From: CALLJL01 sp964627255
GTDB taxonomy: Bacteria; Acidobacteriota; Aminicenantia; Aminicenantales; CALLJL01
Direction of reading: 5' to 3'
Assembly: GCA_964627255.1 (NCBI GenBank)
Contig: CAZVIN010000128.1
Coordinates: 1 to 64,000, forward strand
DNA length: 64,000 nt
Made by a program: the position numbers and the translations under genes. Shown here in pieces: positions 26,568-35,559 of the stretch. Position 1 is the first letter of the stretch, and the number at the start of each line of letters is the position of its first letter. The notes under the pieces were generated by a model. That model ran no database searches. It had not been told where the DNA came from and saw only the letters and a program-made list of their open reading frames with translations.

Positions 26568-27676
26568 CAGAGGTAGCCCTCCAGGATAAAATCTTGGCCC
26601 AGAGAAAAGATGCGGCCCTGACGCAAACCCAAGCCCCTTCGAAGCGGCGCAAAGCCCTGACCGGCAAAGAGGGATGGCGCCTTTTGGCCGCCGAGAAGAC
26701 GGGGAGCAAAGTGGAGGAAGAGCTTGTCGGCAAGTTTTTGCTCCAAAAAACTGGTTAAAACTTGGCTTCCTCCCTCGACTAAAACACTGGCTAAGCCCCG
26801 GCGGGCCAGCTCCTTTAAGATAGCTTTCAAGTCCAGTCGTCGCTGTTGGCCATTCACTTCGATTATTTCCGCGCCTTTGGCCGCAAGCTCCTTTTTCTTT
26901 TTAAAGGGCGCTTCTCTGGAGGTAAAAATTAGAATTGGCCCTTTCTGGAAGGTGTTCAACAGGCGAGACTCAAGCGGCAGGCGCAGCCGCGAATCAAGGA
27001 TAACGCGAGCCAGCCGTTTTTTCCCCCAGAGAGGGTGGCGGATAGTGAGCTGCGGGTTATCTCTAATTACAGTATTTATCCCCACCAGGACGGCATCCGC
27101 TTCTCCCCGCAGCAAATGAGTGTATTCTCGGGCTAAAGGTCCGGTGACCCAGCGCGAAGAACCGTCGGCCGCTGCTATTTTGCCGTCAACCGAGAGACCA
27201 GCTTTGAGAATAACCCAGGGCAAGCGCTGGGTAATATATTTAATGTAGGCTTCATTCAACCTTTGATTTTTTTCTTCCAGGCAGCCCAAGGTAACTTCAA
27301 TCCCTGCTTCTTTCAGTTTCTTTACGCCTTTCTTATAGACAATTGGGTTCGGGTCAAGAGCCGAAATGACCACCCGTTGTGGTCGGAAACGAAGAATCGC
27401 CTCGACGCAAGGTGGAGTCCGGCCCCAATGGACACATGGTTCTAAGGTAACATAAAGTGTACTTCCTTTGGCTTCCTTCCCAGCTCTCTCCAGCGCCACC
27501 ACTTCTGCATGGGGCTTACCTGGTTGTTCGTGGTAACCGTACCCGACAATTTTTTCTCCTTTGACAACCACCGCGCCGACATACGGATTGGGGCTGGCCC
27601 AGCCTCGGGCTTTCTCGGCCAGGGCGTAGGCCATTTGCATGAAACCCCGGTCGATGATTGCAAGCGTAAAGCTCAT
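26567..27676 (-). CDS. ribD: Bifunctional riboflavin deaminase/reductase
   Basis: Carries out the deamination and side-chain reduction steps of riboflavin synthesis. The 369 residues have an N-terminal cytidine-deaminase-like domain with PHAEVVAL (zinc/catalytic HAE) near 53 and EPCVHWGRTPPC near 78, then a reductase domain with GLSVDGKIAAADG near 162 and VEGGSQVLTSF near 300. It overlaps ftsY by 4 bp upstream and ribE by 1 bp downstream. Confidence 0.96.
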   Translation of the reverse strand: MSFTLAIIDRGFMQMAYALAEKARGWASPNPYVGAVVVKGEKIVGYGYHEQPGKPHAEVVALERAGKEAKGSTLYVTLEPCVHWGRTPPCVEAILRFRPQRVVISALDPNPIVYKKGVKKLKEAGIEVTLGCLEEKNQRLNEAYIKYITQRLPWVILKAGLSVDGKIAAADGSSRWVTGPLAREYTHLLRGEADAVLVGINTVIRDNPQLTIRHPLWGKKRLARVILDSRLRLPLESRLLNTFQKGPILIFTSREAPFKKKKELAAKGAEIIEVNGQQRRLDLKAILKELARRGLASVLVEGGSQVLTSFLEQKLADKLFLHFAPRLLGGQKAPSLFAGQGFAPLRRGLGLRQGRIFSLGQDFILEGYL

Positions 27677-28563
27677 GACAGGAGAGCCGAGACAAATTCC
27701 TCTGCCGAGAAAGGAAGCAAATCCTCGGCCGATTCGCCTATACCGAGAAGCTTGATGGGTAAACCGAGTTCCGAGGCGATGGCCACCACCGCGCCTCCTT
27801 TTGCCGTCCCGTCTAATTTGGTCAAGAAAATGCCAGTAAGACCGGAAAATTTAAGATATTCCCTCGCTTGGGAAAGAGCGTTTTGGCCAATGCTGGCGTC
27901 CAAAACCAGAAGAATTTCATGGGGGGCGCCGCTAATTTCTCGGGCTATAATTCGTCTTATTTTTTCTAACTCGGCCATCAGGTTGGTGTTCGTATGGACC
28001 CGACCCGCAGTATCTATGAGCAAAGCGTCAGCCTGCCTTGATTTCATCGCCTGGATGGCGTCAAAGACAACCGCTGCCGGGTCTGCGCCGTAGTGGCCCC
28101 GGATAAGCGGCAAATCGAGTTGACGGCTCCAGAGTTGAAGCTGTTCTTGGGCAGCGGCCCGGAAGGTGTCAGCGGCCACCAGGATAACCTGACGGCCTTC
28201 TTTTTTAAGGAGATAAGCCAGCTTGGCTAAGGAAGTTGTTTTGCCGCCGCCGTTGGCGCCTACCAGCATCACTACGGAAGGAGAACAGTTGACATTAAGA
28301 GGTGCTGCATTTCGGCCGATTATCTCGAGCAGCTCCTGCTTCAAACTCTCCACTAAGTTTGCCGGCGATTTATTTATCGGTTTCTTTTTCAAATTAGCCA
28401 TTATTTTTTCGGTGGCGGTAATACCCACATCAGCTAAGATTAATGCCTCGGCGAGCTCTTCCAGGATTTCTTCCTTTGATTTGGTTTCGCCTTTTAAGTT
28501 AGAGAGCTTTTGCAGGAAAGCGCGGCGGGTACGGCTAAGCTTGTCTCGGAGCAAAGAAAGCAC
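27673..28563 (-). CDS. ftsY: Signal recognition particle receptor FtsY
   Basis: SRP-receptor GTPase that docks translating ribosomes at the membrane. NG-domain motifs: G1 GANGGGKTT near residue 102, DTFRAAAQEQL near 133, DTAGRVHTN near 182, TKLDGTAKGG near 246. I choose the GTG at 28563 (296 residues, LSLLRDKLSRTRRAF start). A consensus promoter ends 9 nt before it, and a TTG at 28596 would lie at the -35 box. The acidic A domain of E. coli FtsY is absent. It is the first gene of the riboflavin unit. Confidence 0.94.
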   Translation of the reverse strand: MLSLLRDKLSRTRRAFLQKLSNLKGETKSKEEILEELAEALILADVGITATEKIMANLKKKPINKSPANLVESLKQELLEIIGRNAAPLNVNCSPSVVMLVGANGGGKTTSLAKLAYLLKKEGRQVILVAADTFRAAAQEQLQLWSRQLDLPLIRGHYGADPAAVVFDAIQAMKSRQADALLIDTAGRVHTNTNLMAELEKIRRIIAREISGAPHEILLVLDASIGQNALSQAREYLKFSGLTGIFLTKLDGTAKGGAVVAIASELGLPIKLLGIGESAEDLLPFSAEEFVSALLS

Positions 28564-28572
28564 AGCGCGTCC

Positions 28573-28601
28573 ATTATAGATTTGCCTCCTGGCCAAGTCA
28601 A
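28573..28601 (-). promoter_or_regulatory. Strong promoter of the ftsY-rib operon
   Basis: Minus strand: TTGACT (28601-28596), 17 bp, perfect TATAAT (28578-28573). The -10 box ends 9 nt before the GTG at 28563, giving an expected leader of about 0-3 nt. An AGGAGG inside the spacer is therefore not a ribosome-binding site. Confidence 0.7.
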
Positions 28602-29135
28602 CGTGTCCACTCTTTCAGGTTAAGAGATGCTGTCCCGGCTAAGGGTGGCATAGGGAAGAGGCGTGGTGGTAGTCCAGCCCTTGGAGCCGGCGCTGAAAAA
28701 GCACAGAGATTTGTCAGGTTAGGGCTTGAAATGGAAACAACCGCGTCAGGGATAATTAACCGCCTCTCCCTTGCTTTTCATCGATGGAGAGTGGCTCCAG
28801 GGAGAAAAGCGGACGAATCATGTATTTGCCCACCGGGTCGGCCTCTCTCTTTGTCTTGACCCGCACCGGGCAATGAATATTGAACCAAGTATGTCTCCAA
28901 AAGAGAAGACGGTCGCCCCATTCGGGGCTGAGGAGCTCCTTGGCTATTTACCTTTCCACAAAGAGATTGGGGCACTGGTTTAATAAGCAGAGCTATTTCC
29001 TCCGCCATATTTATTGGCCAATTCGTTTATATAAGAAGCGGCTCAGAGCTAAAAGAGAGAGCTAGGAGGAAAACAGAGAGCAGGATTGCGCGCTTTTCTT
29101 AATTGGGCGGAGGACCATGGTTAATTGAGCGGCGA
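28602..29135. other. Divergent intergenic region ftsY/recJ
   Basis: About 530 bp between the ftsY and recJ promoters. Open frames here (for example 28771-28983) lack start signals and protein-like composition. No FMN-riboswitch, SRP-RNA or RNase P motif was recognised, although the length would allow an unrecognised small RNA. Confidence 0.4.
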
Positions 29136-29164
29136 TTGAGCCTGCCCTGGATTTCGTGTACTAT
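29136..29164 (+). promoter_or_regulatory. Putative promoter of recJ
   Basis: TTGAGC (29136-29141), 17 bp, then TACTAT (29159-29164) with an extended -10 TG one base before it. The -10 box ends 6 nt before the ATG at 29171. Confidence 0.55.
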
Positions 29165-29170
29165 GGGAGC

Positions 29171-30874
29171 ATGAACGGCCTTGTCGGGCGATGGGTCCTT
29201 TTTGAGGAGAATCCGGCCGCTGAACGCTTAGCCCAAAGCCTCGGCCTTCCGATGGCTATAGCCCGTGTCCTGACGAATCGCGGAATTGTCGACGAGAGGG
29301 AGGCCGAGCTCTTTCTTTATGGTTCCTGGGCCGAGGCTCCTTCACCCTTCCTTTTTAGTGACCTGAAACCGGCGCTTAACCGCTTGAACGAAGCCATCGC
29401 AAAAAAAGAAAAAATAATTATCTTTGGCGATTATGATGCCGACGGCATCTTGGCCTTGGTAATGCTTTATCGGGCTTTGCGCTCCTTAGGCGCAGTCGTT
29501 GATTATTATATTCCCGACAGAATGAAAGAGGGCTACGGCCTCAAGTCGGCTCATCTTGAGCTTATCGAGCAGCGAGGCGCTAAGGTCGTAGTCACGGTGG
29601 ATTGTGGCATTAAGGCTAATAGTTTTGTGGAGCGAGCGCAGCGCCGCGGCATCGATGTAATTATTACGGACCACCACCAGCCTGGCGATGAGGTACCCTC
29701 AGCCACGGCTGTCCTTAATCCGCATCTGGTTTATTCTGGTTATCCCTTTAAATATTTGACAGGCGTAGGAGTGGCCTTCAAGTTAGTCCAGGCTATCTTA
29801 GAGGAAAAAGGCAAAGAATCGCTGCTGCGTCATTATACGAAGTTGGTGGCGATTGGCACGGTCACCGATGTTGCTCCCCTGATTGGGGAAAACCGGTTAT
29901 TAGTCCGCCATGGCCTAAAAACCCTCAGTGAAACTAGAAATCTCGGGCTTAAAAGTTTGCTCAGCGTCAGCGGCCTCCACGGAGAGAGAATAACGGAGTG
30001 GGATGTGGGTTATCGTCTCGGCCCTCGGGTTAATGCGGCTGGCCGGATGGCTTCAGCGGACTTAGCTGTTCGCCTTTTCCTGACTGACTCGCCTGAGGAA
30101 GCCGCCTCTTTGGCCGCTAAGCTTAACGAGCTTAATAATGAGCGGCAGCAAGCTGAAGAAAAGATTCTTGGTCAAGCTTTGGCTTCAATTGAACAAGGTA
30201 AATTGGCCGAAAAGTACCGAGTGTTAATTTTAGGCTGCGAGGCCTGGCACCGCGGAATTATCGGGATTGTCGCCTCGCGGCTAAAGGAACAATTCCACCG
30301 GCCGGTTATTCTGTTTTCATATGAAAACGAGCGCGGCCATGGTTCAGGACGGAGCATTAGTTCCTTCTCCCTAATCCGAGCGTTGCACCAATGCGGTCAT
30401 CTTTTTGAGGAATTTGGCGGCCATCCCCATGCCGCCGGCTGTATTCTCCGTCGCGAAAAAATAGCCGAACTTAAAGCCGCCTTAAACGTCTTGGCGCAAA
30501 GCTGGTTGCAAGAAGACGATTTAAGACCAACCTTGATCATCGATTGTCCGCTGCGGTTTAGCGAACTTTCCAAAGCTTTTCTTGAGGCCTATTCTTATTT
30601 AGCCCCTTTTGGTCCGGGCAATCCCCGGCCTCTTTTTCTTTTTAGCGGAGTGAACGTTGTCGGCAAAACCCAAGTCGCAAATAATCGTTTCACTCGCTTA
30701 AGCTTAGAGCAGGATGGGCGGGTCTTTGAGGCGACGCTTTGGGATAGTCCAGGTCGGCCGCTCTCGCTTGAGGAAGGAGCTCGGATTAGTGTCGTGGCCT
30801 CGCCTCAAATCTCTCGTTTCTGGGGCGAGGAGACTTTGAGCCTGAACATTGAAGATTGGGTGGCGATCAAATAG
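29171..30874 (+). CDS. recJ: Single-stranded-DNA exonuclease RecJ
   Basis: 5'-to-3' single-strand DNA exonuclease of recombination and mismatch repair. The roughly 567 residues have the DHH phosphoesterase motifs FGDYDADGI near 76, VTVDCGIKA near 132 and TDHHQPGD near 165, RLGPRVNAAGRM near 280, and the DHHA1 motif GHGSGRSI near 390 with FGGHPHAAG near 418. The C-terminal OB domain is present. The ATG at 29171 is preferred over an in-frame GTG at 29156, because the promoter -10 box lies between them. Confidence 0.95.
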   Translation: MNGLVGRWVLFEENPAAERLAQSLGLPMAIARVLTNRGIVDEREAELFLYGSWAEAPSPFLFSDLKPALNRLNEAIAKKEKIIIFGDYDADGILALVMLYRALRSLGAVVDYYIPDRMKEGYGLKSAHLELIEQRGAKVVVTVDCGIKANSFVERAQRRGIDVIITDHHQPGDEVPSATAVLNPHLVYSGYPFKYLTGVGVAFKLVQAILEEKGKESLLRHYTKLVAIGTVTDVAPLIGENRLLVRHGLKTLSETRNLGLKSLLSVSGLHGERITEWDVGYRLGPRVNAAGRMASADLAVRLFLTDSPEEAASLAAKLNELNNERQQAEEKILGQALASIEQGKLAEKYRVLILGCEAWHRGIIGIVASRLKEQFHRPVILFSYENERGHGSGRSISSFSLIRALHQCGHLFEEFGGHPHAAGCILRREKIAELKAALNVLAQSWLQEDDLRPTLIIDCPLRFSELSKAFLEAYSYLAPFGPGNPRPLFLFSGVNVVGKTQVANNRFTRLSLEQDGRVFEATLWDSPGRPLSLEEGARISVVASPQISRFWGEETLSLNIEDWVAIK

Positions 30875-30884
30875 GGCGAGACGG

Positions 30885-32759
30885 ATGAGGCAAAGGGTAA
30901 ACCTTCTTTTGGTTATTATCCTCAGAGGCATTGCCCTAACCCTCTTTTTACTTGTCTTAGCCGCCGTTATTTATTATTTGTGGTTTGCCGGCGGGAGAAA
31001 AACATTATTCAAGCCACCTGAGGCCTCAGCGCCTACCTTGAAACCGGACAGGGCTAAGATTGAGGAACAAATTGGAGTCAGGTTTATCGAATTTAGAGGT
31101 AACATGGGCCGGATTGAAGTCCGGGCAGACCGGCATACAACTTTAAACGAAGGACAATCTCGCCTTGAAGGAAAAGTTGAGATCCATGATTTTGGCCGGC
31201 GGCCCGGCCTTGAGGCTTGGATCAACTGTGAGACTGCTGTCTACGACTCAGAGTGGAGCAAGGTTGTTCTTTCGGGCGAAGTGAAGTTAAAACGTCAAGG
31301 AGTGGAGCTGAGCGCGGCTAAGGTTACGTATCTCCGTGGCGAAGAATCTTTTGAGGCCGAAGGCACCGTTGAAATACGATTTAAAAGATTAAACAGCGTA
31401 GCGGAGAAAGTCCATTATTCTTTAAAAGACGAGATAGTTTTTTTAGACCAGAAGGTAGAACTAAAAATAGCCTCAAATAAGGTTGGCGTGCCTGCTTACG
31501 AGCTGCAGAGTGATTCGCTTGTTTATAACCGGGGTCTGCGTAAAGGCCGACTTGAAGGCAGGGTGCGCTTTTCCCACGGCCGCAACGCAGGTTCAGCGGC
31601 GTGGGCGGAGTTTTTATTTTCTGAAGACGAGCAATACCTGCGTCAGGTTGAGCTCGGCGGTGGAGTGAAAGGCGAAGGAAAAGGTGATAGCTGGAATTCA
31701 TCTTTAACCGCTTCTTCGCTTAAAATCAAACCGTTTCTTGATTCCTTCCAGGTTCATGCCTTAGAAGCCGCGGGAGCCTGTGAGCTACGGCTAATCCAGC
31801 AAAAAGAAGAGACGACGGTGGCCGCCGAAAAGTTGGCCATTGTTTTTGACCGTCAGGGAAAGCTGCGGGAGGTCCGGGGTGAAGAAAAAGTGGTCTGGAA
31901 GAGGAAGAATCAGGAGACGACAGAAGAGCAGGAAATGCGGGCCGAAAAACTCGATTTTTATGCCGCCCGTAATCATCTCCATGTCAGTAGTCCGCCGGGC
32001 AAGAGAGCGGTTCTGGTTGCGGGTGGGGCCTCAGTTATGGCCGAAGAAATGACTTTAAACGTGGCCTCTCAAGGTTTAGAAGCCCTAAGAGAGGTTATGG
32101 CCACGATTAACCCGGAGGGAAAAAGCCCTCGTGAGGGGATTGGTGTTTTTAGTAGCGACAAGCCATTTTTTAGTCGCTCCCAGGCTTTACTTTATGCTCT
32201 GAAACAAGGCTGGCTAACCTGGGAAGGGGAAGCGCGTCTATGGCAAGAGGATGTTTCTCTTCAGGCCACAAGAATTGTCTTGAATCAAGAAAGCCGGGAA
32301 TTGGAAGCCTCTAATCAGGTAAAAATGGTGATAGTGAGAAAAATTAAGGAAGGACAACCCGGACTGAAAGCCGCTCAAGTCAGGGCTTCCCAGTTAAAAT
32401 ATTTTCCCGCGGAATTTAAATTAGATTTCACCGGCGGGTGCGAGCTTCAATCGGCTGACCTGCAGGTTTGGTCTCAAAGGGTAATGGTGTTCTTGAAAAA
32501 AGAGTCTGCCGAAGTGGACCAACTTCAAGCCCAGGGTGAGGTGAAACTGAAAAAGGGTCAGACCCAAGCGGCCGCCGACCGGGGTATTTACGATTGGGCC
32601 AAGGAGATATTTATTCTCGAAGGGAAACCAGTTTTGGAAGACCCGCTGGAGGGCAAGGTCAGTGGTGATAAATTGACTTTTAATTTAGCGGATGGTAGAA
32701 TCGTCGTGGAAAATCAGGGTCGTGAAAGGTCTCTCTCTGTTATTAAAAAGGAAGAATAA
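30885..32759 (+). CDS. Large LptC/LptA-like LPS-transport protein
   Basis: Predicted inner-membrane-anchored periplasmic protein of the LPS bridge. About 624 residues: one N-terminal membrane helix (about 7-35), an LptC-like domain, then repeated OstA/LptA-type beta-strand units (patterns such as LEGKVEIHD, EGTVEIRFKR, LEASNQVKMV, QAQGEVKLKKGQTQAAADRG). LptC is usually near 190 residues and LptA near 180, so one long chain may do both jobs. lptB follows 17 bp later and no separate lptA is seen. The ATG at 30885 is preferred over an upstream TTG overlapping recJ. Confidence 0.82.
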   Translation: MRQRVNLLLVIILRGIALTLFLLVLAAVIYYLWFAGGRKTLFKPPEASAPTLKPDRAKIEEQIGVRFIEFRGNMGRIEVRADRHTTLNEGQSRLEGKVEIHDFGRRPGLEAWINCETAVYDSEWSKVVLSGEVKLKRQGVELSAAKVTYLRGEESFEAEGTVEIRFKRLNSVAEKVHYSLKDEIVFLDQKVELKIASNKVGVPAYELQSDSLVYNRGLRKGRLEGRVRFSHGRNAGSAAWAEFLFSEDEQYLRQVELGGGVKGEGKGDSWNSSLTASSLKIKPFLDSFQVHALEAAGACELRLIQQKEETTVAAEKLAIVFDRQGKLREVRGEEKVVWKRKNQETTEEQEMRAEKLDFYAARNHLHVSSPPGKRAVLVAGGASVMAEEMTLNVASQGLEALREVMATINPEGKSPREGIGVFSSDKPFFSRSQALLYALKQGWLTWEGEARLWQEDVSLQATRIVLNQESRELEASNQVKMVIVRKIKEGQPGLKAAQVRASQLKYFPAEFKLDFTGGCELQSADLQVWSQRVMVFLKKESAEVDQLQAQGEVKLKKGQTQAAADRGIYDWAKEIFILEGKPVLEDPLEGKVSGDKLTFNLADGRIVVENQGRERSLSVIKKEE

Positions 32760-32776
32760 ATTAATAAAGAAGAAAA

Positions 32777-33502
32777 ATGAACTATTATCTGCGAGCCGAG
32801 AGCTTAGAGAAAAGCTACCGTCGTCGTCAAGTTCTTGGTGGTCTTTCGCTCGAAGTTAAACAGGGAGAGGTGGTCGGTCTTTTAGGGCCAAATGGGGCTG
32901 GAAAGACAACGACCTTTGCCATCATTGCCGGTCTTATCCCCCCCGACCGCGGTCGAGTTTATTTAAGGGAACAGGATATTTCTCGCTGGCCGATGTACCT
33001 TCGAGCTCAAGCGGGAATTGGCCTTTTACCCCAGGAATCTTCAATCTTTCGTGGTCTAACAGTAGAGGAGAATCTTTTGGCCGTTCAAGAGATGTTGCCA
33101 GCTAAAAAAAGAGAAAAAACTCAGGTCAACCAGCTTCTCCAGAAGTTTGGACTTCAACACCTTAGCCGAATTAGGGCCGACCTTTTGTCCGGTGGGGAGA
33201 GAAGACGCTTGGAGTTAGCCCGCGCCATGGCTATTAGACCCGACTTTCTCCTGCTGGATGAACCTTTTACTGGGGTTGACCCGATAGCGACCCGTGAACT
33301 TCAGGCTTTTCTCTATGATTTAAAAAACCAGGGGATTGGAATTTTGCTCACCGACCATAACGTTCGAGAATCCCTTAGAATTACCGACCGGGCGGTAATT
33401 ATCGACCGCGGCCAGATTTTAGAAAAAGGGACACCTCAGGAAATAATGGCTTCTACTGAAGTTAGGAAGAGATATTTAGGCGAGGATTTTCGTCTTTCTT
33501 GA
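32777..33502 (+). CDS. lptB: LPS export ABC transporter ATPase
   Basis: ATPase that powers LPS extraction from the inner membrane with LptFG (not in this window). The 241 residues carry Walker A GPNGAGKTT at 37-45, the Q-loop GIGLLPQESSIFRGLTVEEN, signature LSGGERRRLELARAM near 138, Walker B FLLLDEPFTGVDP near 158 and the H-loop LLTDHNV. The IFRGLTVEEN context is typical for LptB. Its stop overlaps the first possible rpoN start. Confidence 0.96.
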   Translation: MNYYLRAESLEKSYRRRQVLGGLSLEVKQGEVVGLLGPNGAGKTTTFAIIAGLIPPDRGRVYLREQDISRWPMYLRAQAGIGLLPQESSIFRGLTVEENLLAVQEMLPAKKREKTQVNQLLQKFGLQHLSRIRADLLSGGERRRLELARAMAIRPDFLLLDEPFTGVDPIATRELQAFLYDLKNQGIGILLTDHNVRESLRITDRAVIIDRGQILEKGTPQEIMASTEVRKRYLGEDFRLS

Positions 33503-33519
33503 GGGAGGCGGCTGCGGCC

Positions 33520-35007
33520 ATGCTCAAACAGAAGCTCGACCAGAAACAGGTTCAAAAACTTATCTTAGCGCCCGCGCTTCAGCAGGCGATTCGTTTATTA
33601 CCTTTAACTAATTTAGAATTAATCGAGGTTATTGATGCGGAGCTTTCCGAGAATCCTCTGCTCGAGGAAATGCCGGCCGAAGAGGGTACGGGAGCTGATT
33701 TAGAAGACTTAGTGTCCGCCACCTCTTCTGAGATGACGGCTGAAGCTGGTCTCAGCTCGAGAGAGGGGGGAACGGATTCAGAGGCAGAGGAAGATTTCGC
33801 CGTCGGCGAAGAAGACCTGTGGGGGCCGGCGATCGAAGAGTATCTTGACGATACGACGAGTCGGCCCAGTTCAGAATCCCGAGAGGCGTTGCCTTTAGAA
33901 AATATCTTAGCTAAGGGACTTTCTCTCTGGGACCATCTCCACTGGCAGGCCAATCTCACCTTCTTTTTGGAGGAAGAAAAAGAAATTGCCGCCCATATTA
34001 TTGGCAATATTAACGAAGACGGATATCTTACAATTAGCGTGGAAGAAATTGCTTCTTCCTTGGGTGTAGACCCAGAGAAAGTGGAGGCAGTTCGGATAAG
34101 GGTTAAAGGGTTTGACCCGGTGGGCTGCGGTTCTTTAAGTCTAAAAGAGATGCTTTTTGCGCAGATGGACTATCTTGGGCTCAAGAATGAAACTACTCGC
34201 AAGATAATTGAAGAGTATCTTCAAGTCCTGGAGAAAGCTGATTATGAACAAATTGCCCGAGAGCTTAGAATTACTATCTCTGAACTCAAGGACCATCTGG
34301 AGATTATTCGCCACCTTGACCCAGCCCCGGGTAGAAAATACAGCCAAGAAAAAGTTGTTTATATTGTTCCTGATATTATTGTGACCAAAGAAGGAGATGA
34401 ATATCGAATTATTCTCAATAACGAGGGCCTTCCCAGACTTAGAATAAGCAGCTACTATCGCCAAATTCTGGGTAGTGAGGCGGGTGACCAACCTGAACTT
34501 CACGCCTATCTTAAAGACCAGATGAAGCGGGCCCTCTGGTTTTTGAAGAGTCTTAATCAGAGAGAACAGACAGTTTATCGTGTGGCCCAAGCCATTATCA
34601 AGCATCAACAAGATTTCCTGGAAAAAGGAATTGACTTTCTTCGTCCGTTAACTCTTTCTGAAGTGGCGGCTGAGGTCGGAGTCCATGAATCGACCGTAGG
34701 TCGGGTAGTGGCTAATAAATATATTCAAACGCCGCGGGGTGTTTTTTCTTTAAAGTATTTTTTCCATAAATCGTTAACTGGAGAAGGGGGGGAGGGAATC
34801 TCCTCGCTCCGGATTAAAGAGAAAATTAGAAGGTTGGTCGAAACTGAAAACCCTTTGGAGCCCTTGAGTGACACTGACCTCTGTGATATATTAGAGCGAG
34901 AAAATATTAAGATTGCCCGCCGGACCGTGGCTAAGTATCGGCAACAATTAAAAATTCCTCCCTCTCACGACCGCAAGAAAAAGTTTTTGTTGGAGGGAAA
35001 GAAATGA
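33520..35007 (+). CDS. rpoN: RNA polymerase sigma-54 factor
   Basis: Alternative sigma factor that reads -24/-12 promoters with AAA+ activators. About 495 residues: glutamine/leucine-rich region I (QQAIRLLPLTNLELIEVI), an acidic region II, core-binding region near 110-300, the helix-turn-helix stretch SEVAAEVGVHESTVGRVVANKYI, and the RpoN box ARRTVAKYRQ close to the C-terminus. The ATG at 33520 has GGAGG 11 nt upstream; a TTG at 33499 overlaps lptB. No sigma-54 activator is encoded nearby. Confidence 0.97.
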   Translation: MLKQKLDQKQVQKLILAPALQQAIRLLPLTNLELIEVIDAELSENPLLEEMPAEEGTGADLEDLVSATSSEMTAEAGLSSREGGTDSEAEEDFAVGEEDLWGPAIEEYLDDTTSRPSSESREALPLENILAKGLSLWDHLHWQANLTFFLEEEKEIAAHIIGNINEDGYLTISVEEIASSLGVDPEKVEAVRIRVKGFDPVGCGSLSLKEMLFAQMDYLGLKNETTRKIIEEYLQVLEKADYEQIARELRITISELKDHLEIIRHLDPAPGRKYSQEKVVYIVPDIIVTKEGDEYRIILNNEGLPRLRISSYYRQILGSEAGDQPELHAYLKDQMKRALWFLKSLNQREQTVYRVAQAIIKHQQDFLEKGIDFLRPLTLSEVAAEVGVHESTVGRVVANKYIQTPRGVFSLKYFFHKSLTGEGGEGISSLRIKEKIRRLVETENPLEPLSDTDLCDILERENIKIARRTVAKYRQQLKIPPSHDRKKKFLLEGKK

Positions 35008-35540
35008 ATATTCACCTGACGGCCAAACAAATGGAGATAACGCCTGACGTTCGAGCTTATTGTGAAAAAAAGCTAAAAACGATCGGCAAGCTTTTACGGC
35101 CGCCAGTGGAAGTGGACGTGGTTTTGGCCGTGGAGAGATACCGCTATAAAGCTGAAGTTAACCTGAAAGCTAAGGGTATTTTGGCTGTCGCCCAGGAGGA
35201 ATCACCCGACCTGATGCTAACCTTGGGACAAGTTTTTGATAGCTTGGAGAAGCGGGTAAAGAGGGAAAGAGAAAAGTGGCGGGAGAAAAAGCGGCGTTTA
35301 GCCCGGGACCGGCGGTTGCAAGCCCTGCAGACGAGCGCGGAAACGGAGGCGGGCGAGAAAGAAAAAAGGATTATCCGGATGAATGATTATTCCCTGAAGC
35401 CGATGTCCTTAGAAGAAGCGGTGATGCAGCTTGACTTGAAACGTAAAGATGTATTTGTGTTTCTTCGCGAAGAAAGCGAAAAATTAGCGGTCGTCTTCCG
35501 ACGTCGTGACGGCCATTATGGCTTGATTGAACCGGAATAA
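35004..35540 (+). CDS. hpf: Ribosome hibernation-promoting factor, long form
   Basis: Ribosome-associated factor that makes inactive 100S dimers in slow growth. The 178 residues have the N-terminal S30AE domain (about 1-100; MNIHLTAKQMEITPDVRAY) and a C-terminal dimerisation domain (about 122-178; MNDYSLKPMSLEEAVMQLDL). Long forms have this second domain; gammaproteobacterial short HPF does not. Its ATG overlaps the rpoN stop by 4 bp. Confidence 0.95.
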   Translation: MNIHLTAKQMEITPDVRAYCEKKLKTIGKLLRPPVEVDVVLAVERYRYKAEVNLKAKGILAVAQEESPDLMLTLGQVFDSLEKRVKREREKWREKKRRLARDRRLQALQTSAETEAGEKEKRIIRMNDYSLKPMSLEEAVMQLDLKRKDVFVFLREESEKLAVVFRRRDGHYGLIEPE

Positions 35541-35559
35541 ATCTAATTTTAGGAACGAG

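Noticed and set aside
28574..28580. ATG with ideal AGGAGG spacing before ftsY
   Set aside because: Out of frame with FtsY; the frame closes after 26 codons and the region is a promoter.
28771..28983. 70-codon plus-strand frame between ftsY and recJ
   Set aside because: TTG start, no ribosome-binding site, no family-like sequence.
30849..30884. Longer start for the LptC/LptA-like gene
   Set aside because: TTG codon inside recJ, adding a polar leader before the membrane helix; the ATG at 30885 fits better.
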